Assembly (NCBI RefSeq): GCF_036237315.1 | Contig: NZ_CP108356.1 | Location: 2,972,501 to 3,036,500 of the forward strand | Reading direction: 5' to 3' | Length of the DNA stretch: 64,000 nucleotides | From: Streptomyces sp. NBC_01351 | GTDB lineage: Bacteria; Actinomycetota; Actinomycetes; Streptomycetales; Streptomycetaceae | Made by a program: the position numbers and the translations under genes | In this document: piece by piece, positions 52,610 through 60,147 of the stretch | Layout: each line of letters opens with the position of its first letter | How positions within the stretch are numbered: the stretch's first letter is position 1 | Notes under the pieces: generated by a model | What the model was told of the DNA's origin: nothing | Databases searched by the model: none | The model's input: the letters and a program-made list of their open reading frames with translations, nothing else

Positions 52610-53398
52610 TCAGCCCCGCGCCGCGCGCTCGTACAGGGCCTTGGCCTGCTCGTCGAAGAGCGCGGCCGTCGAGTCCACGTCCGTGTCCCCGCCGCTCAGT
52701 ACGCCGATCAGCCGGCCGGGCCGCCCCGGGCCGCCGCGGTCGGCGATCCAGGGGCTGCCGCTGGTGCCCGTCCAGAAGCCCGCGCAGCTCATGTACAGCA
52801 TGGCCGGGTCGTCCTCGTCGTGCATGGTCTGCGTGGTGCAGGAGACGGGCTTGTTCTGCGGGTTGTGCTCGGACTCCGGGTAGCCGACGACGGTCACGTC
52901 CCGGTCGTACCCGGAGGTCCACTCGGGCTCCGGGGCCGCCGCGCCGCCGACCGCCTCCTGCAGGCTGCGCCCGTCCTCGTCCGGCGCGACGGTGAGGAAG
53001 GCGAAGTCGGCGGTGTCCTCACCCCACTTCGTCCAGCGGTCGTCGACGTGGATCGAGCGGACCTTCCACACCCCCAGGGGGTGGGTGCCGGCGCCCTCTC
53101 CGGAGAAGGCGGGGACGAAGGCGAGCTCGCCGATGGCCAGGCCGTCGTGCGCGACCTCGCCCGGCTCCCCGTCCTCGCCCGCCGGGGCCACGCAGTGCGC
53201 GGCGGTGGCGACGACGTTGCCCTTCGGGCTGTCGACGACGCTCGCCGTGCACCAGTGCTCTCCGTCCGCCATGAGCACGCCGACGGTGGGGAAGGGCAGC
53301 ACCGGCCGGTCGCCGGGCGGCTTGAAGAACGCGACGGCGCACACCGCCGCGATCCCCGCCGCGGCGGCCGCCGAGGCCCCCTTCACCAGGGTGCTCAT
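52610..53398 (-). CDS. Membrane-anchored trypsin-like serine protease
   Basis: 262 residues from ATG 53398. A single hydrophobic signal or anchor (about 5-25) is followed by a chymotrypsin-fold domain. The triad is readable as His in ATAAHC, Asp in DTADFAF and Ser in GTSGSPW, with Cys pairs around them. Its ATG overlaps the stop of the upstream esterase gene by four bases (53395-53398), so the two are translationally coupled. It closely resembles the V8/glutamyl-endopeptidase-like secreted proteases of Streptomyces. Substrate unknown. Confidence 0.87.
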   Translation of the reverse strand: MSTLVKGASAAAAAGIAAVCAVAFFKPPGDRPVLPFPTVGVLMADGEHWCTASVVDSPKGNVVATAAHCVAPAGEDGEPGEVAHDGLAIGELAFVPAFSGEGAGTHPLGVWKVRSIHVDDRWTKWGEDTADFAFLTVAPDEDGRSLQEAVGGAAAPEPEWTSGYDRDVTVVGYPESEHNPQNKPVSCTTQTMHDEDDPAMLYMSCAGFWTGTSGSPWIADRGGPGRPGRLIGVLSGGDTDVDSTAALFDEQAKALYERAARG

Positions 53399-54504
53399 CG
53401 CACGGCGGGATCGGGGGTCGGCGCCGACATCACCTTGCTGATCCACTCCAGCGCGCCCTCCCTCATGCCTCGTACGTACGACTTCCCGTTGTGCTCACCA
53501 TCCTGAATCACCTGCAGCGTGGTGTGCACGGGACCCTTCCCGTACTCCTTCATGAACTTCTCGGCCTTGTCGCGGCCGGTCTCGGCGGTGCCGATCTGGA
53601 AGTTGACGTAGACGTCCGGCCCGCCCGCCTTGATCAGCTTCTCGGCGAGCTTCTCCGGGTTGTCCTGGTCCATGGCCTGCGTGTTCCCCTTCCACAGCGG
53701 GGAATCGGGGACGATGTCGACCCCGCTCGCGATGGCCGCCTTGAAGCGGTCGGGGTGCTTCAGGACGTGCTTGAAGGCGCCGAACCCGCCGGCCGAGGAG
53801 CCCATGAAGGCCCAGCCGTCGCGGGAGGTGAAGGTCCGGAAATTGGCCTTCGTGAAATCCGGGACGTCTTCGACCATCCAGGTGCCCATCTTGGGCTGAC
53901 CGGGGATGTCGGAGGCGTCGAAGTGGTGCTTGGTGTCGGCGTTGTGCACCGGCATGATCAGGATGAAGGGCAGGCTGGTGCCGGCCTTCGCCCCGTCGCT
54001 GACGGCCTGCTGCAGGCCGAGGCCGGGGCCGGTGCCCCAGTAGTTCGTCGGATAGCCGCGGCCGCCGGGCAGGGAGATCAGGACCGGGAAGGCGCTCTTC
54101 GCGTACCTCGGGTCGTCGTACTCCTTGGGCACCCACACCCACACGTCCCCCGTGAACCCGGACTTCGCCCCGGTGAGGGTCGTCTTCCCGATCTGGGTGC
54201 CGTCCGGCAGCCGGCTGGTGCGGGTGAACTCGGCCTTCGGCCCGGTCGGCATGCGCACGCCCGACGCAGGCTCGGGGACCACGGACGTCTCGGACGCCTT
54301 GGACGTCCTGGAGCTCTTCTCCTGGACCTTCCCGAAGGAGACCGGCTCCCCTATCTCCGAGAAGAGGCCGAACTTGTACGCCGCCGTTCCTCCGGCGGCC
54401 AGGGCGATCACGAGCCCGCCGCTGATCAGAAGCAGGCGCAGGCGCTTGGGGCGACGGCCGCCCTCGGTCGTGGGGCTGCCGTCGCCTTGCTGGTCATGCT
54501 GCAC
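53395..54504 (-). CDS. Membrane-anchored alpha/beta-hydrolase esterase, paralogue A
   Basis: 369 residues from GTG 54504. A basic N-terminus (RRPKRLR), one membrane helix at about 23-45, a Ser/Thr/Pro linker, then an esterase-D/antigen-85-type hydrolase domain (about 115-360). The nucleophile elbow is GSSAGG, and a C-terminal DGEHNGKSY segment supplies the candidate His. It faces outward. The closest relative is the next gene (54675-55817); both share DVWVWVPKEYDD-like and DIPGQPKMGTW segments. It is coupled to the trypsin-like protease gene. Confidence 0.88.
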   Translation of the reverse strand: MQHDQQGDGSPTTEGGRRPKRLRLLLISGGLVIALAAGGTAAYKFGLFSEIGEPVSFGKVQEKSSRTSKASETSVVPEPASGVRMPTGPKAEFTRTSRLPDGTQIGKTTLTGAKSGFTGDVWVWVPKEYDDPRYAKSAFPVLISLPGGRGYPTNYWGTGPGLGLQQAVSDGAKAGTSLPFILIMPVHNADTKHHFDASDIPGQPKMGTWMVEDVPDFTKANFRTFTSRDGWAFMGSSAGGFGAFKHVLKHPDRFKAAIASGVDIVPDSPLWKGNTQAMDQDNPEKLAEKLIKAGGPDVYVNFQIGTAETGRDKAEKFMKEYGKGPVHTTLQVIQDGEHNGKSYVRGMREGALEWISKVMSAPTPDPAVR

Positions 54505-54674
54505 GGTTTTGTCCCGTTCCTTCTCCGGCGCTCACCTCGGAGCGCGGGTCGGACCGATCGGTCCCCCTTACACCCCTTACAGAGGTATGAACGACGGGGC
54601 GGGTTGCCTGGGACGGGCGTGACGTGGCGCGCGCCACCCGGCGGGAGGGGCGGAGGCTCCGCGGACGGGCCCCG

Positions 54675-55817
54675 TCAGCCGGCCGCGGGCTTGGGCCCCT
54701 TCATCACCTTGCTGATCCACTCCAGGGAGCCTTCCTTCATGCCCCGGACGTAGTGCCAGCCGTTGTGCTCGCCGTTCTGGATGTCGCGGATGGTGGTCTT
54801 GACCGGGCCCTTGCCGTAGGCCTGCTGGAACTGCACCATCCGGTCCTTCCCGCTCTCCTTCGTACCGATCTGGAAGTTGATGTGGACCTCGGGCCCGTTG
54901 GTGTCGATCAGCTTCTTGGCGAGGGTCTCGGGGTTGTTCGCGTCCATCGCCGCCTGGTGGCCCTTCCAGAGCGGGGAGTCGGGGACGATCTCGCCGCCGC
55001 TGGCGATCACGGCCTTGAACTTGTCCGGGTGCTGGAGGACCGTCTTCATGCCGACGAACGCGCCGGAGGAGGAGCCCATGAAGGCCCAGCCGTCACGGGA
55101 CTTGTACGTACGGAAGTTGGCGCGGGTGAAGTCCGGGACGTCCTCGGCGATCCAGGTGCCCATCTTGGGCTGACCGGGGATGTCGGCGCCGTCGTAGTAG
55201 TACTTGTTGTCCGGGTTGAGCACCGGCATGATCACGATGAAGGGCAGGCTGGTGCCGGCCTGGACGCCTTCGGTGATGGCCTTCTGGAGGCCGAGGCTGC
55301 GGTCGGCCCAGTAGTTGTTCGGGAAGCCGTTGCCGCCGGGGAGCGCGATGAGCACCGGGAAGGCGCTCTTGGCGTACTTCGGGTCGTCGTACTCCTTGGG
55401 CGCCCACACCCATACGTCGCCCTCGAAGCCGGACTTCGCGCCGGCGAGGCGGGCCTTGGCGATGATCGTGCCGTCGTCCAGCTTGGCGGTCTGCTTGAAG
55501 TCGGACTTCGGGCCGCTCGGCATCTGTACGTCGGGGTCACCGGTGGGCGTGGGCGAGGCCGCCGGGGAGCTCGGGTCGCTCTTCTGCGGGCCGGCCGGGG
55601 CCGGGGTCGGCTTGCCGAAGCTGACGGCGTCGCCGTTGCCGGAGAACCAGTCGAGCTTCCAGCCGGCGAAGCCGACGCCGCCGAGGAGGAGCGCGAGGGC
55701 GACGACGGAGCTGATCCATATTCGGCGCCGGGACCGCTTCGGCTGCGGCTGCGGCGAGTGCGGCCCCTCGGGCTCATAGGGCCGGGGCGGGGCCGGGGGC
55801 TGCGGGTGCTGGTGCAC
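54675..55817 (-). CDS. Membrane-anchored alpha/beta-hydrolase esterase, paralogue B
   Basis: About 380 residues from GTG 55817, preferred because GGAG lies eight bases upstream; a TTG at 55904 would add 29 residues. A Pro-rich cytoplasmic N-terminus and KRSRRR precede a membrane helix, a Pro/Ser linker, and the esterase domain with nucleophile elbow GSSSGA. The residue after the nucleophile differs from paralogue A (GSSAGG). The C-terminus (QNGEHNGWHYVRGM, then LEWISKVMKG) is nearly the same in both. The tandem pair arose by duplication. Confidence 0.87.
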   Translation of the reverse strand: MHQHPQPPAPPRPYEPEGPHSPQPQPKRSRRRIWISSVVALALLLGGVGFAGWKLDWFSGNGDAVSFGKPTPAPAGPQKSDPSSPAASPTPTGDPDVQMPSGPKSDFKQTAKLDDGTIIAKARLAGAKSGFEGDVWVWAPKEYDDPKYAKSAFPVLIALPGGNGFPNNYWADRSLGLQKAITEGVQAGTSLPFIVIMPVLNPDNKYYYDGADIPGQPKMGTWIAEDVPDFTRANFRTYKSRDGWAFMGSSSGAFVGMKTVLQHPDKFKAVIASGGEIVPDSPLWKGHQAAMDANNPETLAKKLIDTNGPEVHINFQIGTKESGKDRMVQFQQAYGKGPVKTTIRDIQNGEHNGWHYVRGMKEGSLEWISKVMKGPKPAAG

Positions 55818-55986
55818 GAACTTCGCTCCGAAAGGTTGTGGCTGCCCCACGGGCAGAACGGCTGGCTGTACTTCCTGATGTACGAATGCCCCGCGCAGTT
55901 CCAAATCCCGGCAAAAACATGGCTGGAACCTCAGATGAACACGAGCACTGCCTGCCGAGCCCCAGCTCGGCAGTGCGCAGCGCTGC

Positions 55987-56424
55987 TCAGCGCTGCTCGT
56001 CGAGGACCTCGGCGCACCGCCCCAGCAGCGCGATGAGCCGCTCCCGCTCCTCCGTGCTGAACGCGGCGGCCAGCGCCCGCTCCACGCGCACCGCGCCGGC
56101 GTCCGCCTGCTCCATCACCGCGCGGCCCTCCGGGGTGAGGCGGGTCTCCAGCACGTTGCGGTGCAACTCGTGCGGGGTCCGTTCGATGAGCCCGCGCTCC
56201 TGGAGGTTCTTCAGCACGGTGTTCATGGTCGGCGGCGTCACCCCGCACAGCCGGGCGAGCGCGGCGGCGGAGACGCCGGGCTTCTCGGCCAGCCAGAGCA
56301 GCGCGGCGTACTGAGGAACCGTTACTGCGGCCGGCTTGACCGCGGCGTTCTTCGCCGCGAGGAGCGCCTGCTCGGCGCGCTTGATGTGCGCGCCGATGCG
56401 CTCGTCGGGGGCCATGGAGGTCAT
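55987..56424 (-). CDS. MarR-family transcriptional regulator
   Basis: 145 residues from ATG 56424. A winged helix-turn-helix spans about residues 38-100 (GVSAAALARLCGVTPPTMNTVLKNL and RLTPEGRAV read in order, each a standard MarR element), flanked by dimerisation helices. It is divergent from the SMP-30-like gene, and the 87-base gap has a 12-bp palindrome, so it probably represses that gene and itself. Ligand unknown. Confidence 0.9.
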   Translation of the reverse strand: MTSMAPDERIGAHIKRAEQALLAAKNAAVKPAAVTVPQYAALLWLAEKPGVSAAALARLCGVTPPTMNTVLKNLQERGLIERTPHELHRNVLETRLTPEGRAVMEQADAGAVRVERALAAAFSTEERERLIALLGRCAEVLDEQR

Positions 56425-56445
56425 CCCCGCATCCTACGACCCTTG

Positions 56446-56470
56446 CATGCATTAGAGCTCTAACATACAT
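56446..56470. promoter_or_regulatory. Candidate MarR operator TTAGAGCTCTAA
   Basis: A perfect 12-bp palindrome at 56452-56463 within AT-rich DNA between the divergent MarR and SMP-30-like genes. On the plus strand it falls in the spacer between a TTGCAT -35-like box (56443-56448) and TACATT (56466-56471), 17 bases apart. Binding there would block transcription. Confidence 0.6.
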
Positions 56471-56511
56471 TCGCCCACACAGCCCAATGAGAGGACACCG
56501 AACGGAACGTG

Positions 56512-57489
56512 ATGAAACGCCTCGCCACCACCTCCCTGACCGCCGCCCTGGCCCTGGCCTGCCTGGGAGCCGCACCCGCGCCCGCCCCCTCTCCGGAGGC
56601 CGCCCGAATATCCACCGCCTTCTCCATACCCGGCGGAAAGGTCTACCCCGAGGGCATTGGCACCGACCCCCGTACGCACACCGTCTACGTGGGCTCGTAC
56701 GCGGACGGCACCGTCTACCGGGCCCGCCCCGGCCGCACCGAGGCGGAGGTGTTCCTGCCTTCCGGAACGGACGGCCGCCGCACGGCGAACGGCCTGCGGG
56801 TCGACGCCCGGGGCCGGCTCTGGGTGACGGACTCCACGGCCGGGGTCTCGGTCTACGACACCGCGACCGGCTCCCGCCTGGCCCACTTCGAGGTGGCGGG
56901 CGGCGAGCCCCGCTTCGTGAACGACCTGACGATCACCCCGGACGGCTCCGCGTACCTCACCGACAGCATCCGCGGGGTGATCTACCGCGTGACCCCGGAG
57001 CAGCTGGCCGCGGGCAGCGGCCCGCTCACCCCGGCGTACGACCTCTCCCCCGCCCTGCGCCCCCGCCCGGCGGGCGGCTTCAGCCTCAACGGCATCGTCT
57101 CGGACGGCGCCGGCCGCTACCTCCTCACCGTGGACATGCCGGAGGGGGACCTCTACCGCGTCGACCTCGCCACCGGCGCCGTCCGCCGCGTCGACCTCGG
57201 CGGCCGCGACATGAAGGCCGCCGACGGCCTCGCCCTCTCCCCCGGGGGCACCCTGCGCGTGGCGCACAACACCACCAACACCCTGACCCGTTGGCAGCTC
57301 ACTACGGACGGCACCCGGGCCCGCCTGACCCGCACGATCACGGACCCGTCCCTCCAGATCCCGACGACCCTCGCCCACACGCGGGGCCGCACCCTGGTGG
57401 TCCGCTCCCAGTTCGACAAGGACGGCCCGCTGACCCCGAGCACCGGCACCCCGACCACCTTCACGATCGCCTCGGTACGCGGCCTCTGA
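56512..57489 (+). CDS. Secreted SMP-30/gluconolactonase-like beta-propeller
   Basis: 325 residues from ATG 56512 (a GTG lies one codon upstream). A Sec signal (about 1-24) precedes a six-blade beta-propeller with repeated DARGRLWVTD, TPDGSAYLTD and SDGAGRYLLTVD strands, typical of SMP-30/Gluconolactonase/LRE proteins. Metal ligands of lactonases (an N-terminal Glu in YPEGIG, an Asn in FVND, and an Asp in AADG) appear in place. Being exported it may be a secreted lactonase, though many members lack activity. Probably under the divergent MarR regulator. Confidence 0.85.
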   Translation: MKRLATTSLTAALALACLGAAPAPAPSPEAARISTAFSIPGGKVYPEGIGTDPRTHTVYVGSYADGTVYRARPGRTEAEVFLPSGTDGRRTANGLRVDARGRLWVTDSTAGVSVYDTATGSRLAHFEVAGGEPRFVNDLTITPDGSAYLTDSIRGVIYRVTPEQLAAGSGPLTPAYDLSPALRPRPAGGFSLNGIVSDGAGRYLLTVDMPEGDLYRVDLATGAVRRVDLGGRDMKAADGLALSPGGTLRVAHNTTNTLTRWQLTTDGTRARLTRTITDPSLQIPTTLAHTRGRTLVVRSQFDKDGPLTPSTGTPTTFTIASVRGL

Positions 57490-57500
57490 GCGGGAACCGG

Positions 57501-57528
57501 CCGGCGCACCGGTGAGCTGGTGCGCTGG
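57501..57528. terminator. Bidirectional stem-loop between SMP-30-like gene and hydroxylase operon
   Basis: A stem of about ten pairs with one mismatch (57501-57510 with 57519-57528) and an 8-base loop in the 46-base gap between two convergent stops. It can end the hydrazine-type operon. Confidence 0.7.
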
Positions 57529-57535
57529 TGTGGCC

Positions 57536-58879
57536 TCAGGCCAGGGCCGTGGCGGTTTCCGGGGCGGTGCGGCGGGTCACCAGGGAGGCGCAGACCTCGC
57601 CCGCCCGGACGGCGGCCATCGACAGGAGGTTTCCGGTGATGCCGTGGGTGTGCTCGGTGCCGCCCTGGAGGTAGATCGCCGCCTCCAGCTCCGGGGTGGT
57701 GTCCACGCGGTAGTCGCGCCGGATCCGGAGCCGTCCCTCGCCGTCGCGCAGGCAGGAGGCGGCCAGGTCGCCGAGGAGGCGGGTGGGGTCCGGCTCGGTG
57801 TAGCCCGTGGCGTAGACGACGGCGTCGGCGGTGAGGCGCTCGGTGGTGCCGGTGGCCAGGTTGCGGACGTGGACGCCGAGGCCCTCGGGGTCCTGGTCGA
57901 GGCGGTCCACGCGGGAGGTGTTGAGGATGCGCAGGCGCTCCTCGCCGCGGACCTTCTCCTGGTAGGAGCGGCGGTACAGCTCGTCGATGAGGTCGATGTC
58001 CACGACGCCGTAGTTGGTGTTGCGGTGGTAGCCCATGAGCCGGTCCCGGACGGCCGGTTCGGCGCCGTGGTAGAGGTCCACCGCCTCGGGGTCGAAGAAG
58101 CGGTTGGCGTACGGGCTGTCGTCGGCCGGGCTGTAGCCGTAGCGGGAGAGGACCGCGCAGACCTCGGCACCGGGGTAGGTGCGGTGCAGGTGGTCGGCGA
58201 CCTCCGCGGCGCTCTGTCCGGCACCGACGACGACGAAGCGGTGCGGGTCGGGCTCGGTGAACCGGTCCAGACGGTGCAGGAACTCGCTGGAGTGCCAGAC
58301 GCGTTCGGAGGATTCGATGCCGGCGGGGAGCTTGGGCACCAGGCCCGTGCCGAGGACGATGTTGCGGGCGCGGTAGGTGGTGGGCTCGGTGCCGGACGCG
58401 CCGACGACGGCGACGTCCACCTCGACGATGCGGGAGCCCGGGTCGGCGTCGGTGGCGGTGCGGACGGCGCTGACCTCCAGCCCGTAGCCGACCATGTGGT
58501 CCACTCCGTCGGCGCACCAGCCGAGGTAGTCGTGGAACTCCTCGCGCGAGGGGAAGAGCACCTTGTGGTTGATGAAGTCCACGAGGCGGCCGCGGTCCTG
58601 GAGGTAGGGCACGAAGCCGAACCTGCTGGTCGGGTTGCGCATCGTGGCCAGGTCCTTGAGGAAGGACACCTGCATGGTGGCCCCTTCGAGGAGCATGCCG
58701 CGGTGCCAGCCGAAGTCGGCCTGCTTCTCCAGGAAGATCGCCGTCAGCCGCTGGTCCGGAGCGGCGGCCTCGTTGTACTCCTCGATGGCGATGGCGAGGG
58801 CGAGGTTGGCGGGGCCGAAGCCGACGCCCACGACGTCGTAGACGGGGGTCTGCGTATCGGACGCGTACAGGGAGCTCAT
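57536..58879 (-). CDS. Lysine/ornithine N-monooxygenase (flavin-dependent)
   Basis: 447 residues of the IucD/SidA/PvdA class B flavin monooxygenases, which N-hydroxylate the side-chain amine of lysine or ornithine using FAD, NADPH and O2. The FAD motif is GVGFGPAN (18-25), the NADPH motif VVGAGQSAAEVA (about 222-233), and the ATGY motif lies near 370. The substrate-side segment DLATMRNPTSRFGF is typical. ATG 58879 overlaps the transporter stop by four bases. In a siderophore locus it would make a hydroxamate precursor. Here the MetRS-like and DAO-like partners point to supplying an N-hydroxy amino acid for hydrazine formation. Confidence 0.9.
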   Translation of the reverse strand: MSSLYASDTQTPVYDVVGVGFGPANLALAIAIEEYNEAAAPDQRLTAIFLEKQADFGWHRGMLLEGATMQVSFLKDLATMRNPTSRFGFVPYLQDRGRLVDFINHKVLFPSREEFHDYLGWCADGVDHMVGYGLEVSAVRTATDADPGSRIVEVDVAVVGASGTEPTTYRARNIVLGTGLVPKLPAGIESSERVWHSSEFLHRLDRFTEPDPHRFVVVGAGQSAAEVADHLHRTYPGAEVCAVLSRYGYSPADDSPYANRFFDPEAVDLYHGAEPAVRDRLMGYHRNTNYGVVDIDLIDELYRRSYQEKVRGEERLRILNTSRVDRLDQDPEGLGVHVRNLATGTTERLTADAVVYATGYTEPDPTRLLGDLAASCLRDGEGRLRIRRDYRVDTTPELEAAIYLQGGTEHTHGITGNLLSMAAVRAGEVCASLVTRRTAPETATALA

Positions 58880-60147
58880 CGTTCAAGGGCCTTTCGGTTC
58901 TGGGAGTTCGAGTGGGCCGCGAGGTGGCAGCCGAGTGCGAGGGCGGCGGCGATCGCCAGGCCGGTGCCGGCGAAGGCGAGGAAGCCGGCCGAGATCAGCA
59001 GCGTGACCTTCGCGGTGACACGCAGGGCGGGCGCCGCGTCGGGGGCGCGCAGGGCGGCCGCGGCGGCGACGACGTACAACAGGAGGAAGCAGGCGCTGGT
59101 GGTGATGAGCGCCAGCTCCACGCCGGCCCCCGTGGCGGCGAGCGCGCCGAGGACCACCAGGTAGGCGCCTCCCAGCACGGCCGGCGGGCGGCCGGGCCGC
59201 GCGGTCACCGACCGCGGCAGCAGGCCGTCGCGGGAGGCGGAGCCGAGCAGCCGGGAGGCCCCCAGCACCCAGGCGTTCGTCGCGATCAGCGAGAGGCCGA
59301 GGGCCAGCAGGTCGCCGACCGCCACGCCGCTCCCGCCCAGGGAGGCGCCCAGCAGCGCGGTGATGACCAGCGGGTCGTCTCCGGGTACGGCAAGGTAGGC
59401 CGCGGTGACGCAGACGTAGAGCAGGCCGACGACCGGCACCGCGTAGCGGATCGCGCGGCGGTAGGACCGGGCCGGGTCCTCGACCTGGTCGGCGAGGGTG
59501 GAGACGTTCTCCCAGCCGAGGAAGGAGAAGAAGGCGATGACGACGGCCGTGCCCACGCTGCCCCAGCCCGCCGCGAGGAACGGCGTGTACGAGCCCGCCT
59601 CCATGTGCGGCACGGCCAGGACGACGGCCGCGCCGAGGCCGGCCAGCAGGACGACCAGGGAGGCCGCCTGGATGCGGGCGCCGGTGGCCACGCCCAGCAG
59701 GGTGAAGCCGGTGGACAGCAGCATGAAGCCGCCGGCGACCGCGTACAGCAGGGTGTCCGGTGCGTCGGGGACGCCCAGGAGGTGGAGCAGGCTGCCGGCC
59801 GAGACCACGCCCATGACGGGGTTGCCGACGGCGTAGGTGGTCAGCAGCAGGAGGGACGCGGACCGGCCGTGGCGGGGCCCGAAGCCCCCCGCCACCACCG
59901 ATCCGAGGCCCGAGGCGTGCGGGTTCCGGGCCGACACCTCGGCGAAGAACCGGGCGAAGGGGTACGAGGCCAGGGCCAGCGCCACCCAGGCCAGCAGGGC
60001 GGCCGGACCGGCCTGCGCCTCGGTGAGACCCGGAACCAGGAGGATGCCGGTGCCGACGATGCTGCTGACGTAGAAGACGACGAGGGCGCTGACGCCGATC
60101 CCCTGGGTCTTCTTCCGGGTCGGCGGCGTGTCGAGGGCATTCGTCAT
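58876..60147 (-). CDS. APC-family amino-acid transporter
   Basis: 423 residues from ATG 60147 (GGAGG seven bases upstream) with about 12 membrane helices. The APC signature of the first helix reads SSIVGTGILLVPG, and the unwound helix 6 region reads FFSFLGWENVS. The N-terminus is cytoplasmic and basic (TRKKTQG). Both ends overlap neighbours by four bases (ATGA at 60144-60147 and 58876-58879), so it is an integral part of the operon. It may import lysine, ornithine or glycine, or export a hydrazine product; direction cannot be read from sequence. Confidence 0.88.
   Translation of the reverse strand: MTNALDTPPTRKKTQGIGVSALVVFYVSSIVGTGILLVPGLTEAQAGPAALLAWVALALASYPFARFFAEVSARNPHASGLGSVVAGGFGPRHGRSASLLLLTTYAVGNPVMGVVSAGSLLHLLGVPDAPDTLLYAVAGGFMLLSTGFTLLGVATGARIQAASLVVLLAGLGAAVVLAVPHMEAGSYTPFLAAGWGSVGTAVVIAFFSFLGWENVSTLADQVEDPARSYRRAIRYAVPVVGLLYVCVTAAYLAVPGDDPLVITALLGASLGGSGVAVGDLLALGLSLIATNAWVLGASRLLGSASRDGLLPRSVTARPGRPPAVLGGAYLVVLGALAATGAGVELALITTSACFLLLYVVAAAAALRAPDAAPALRVTAKVTLLISAGFLAFAGTGLAIAAALALGCHLAAHSNSQNRKALER

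Noticed and set aside
57536..58879. Siderophore-locus ornithine hydroxylase
   Set aside because: No NRPS, acyltransferase or siderophore transport gene is in the operon; its partners fit hydrazine formation better. It cannot be excluded without sequence to the right.
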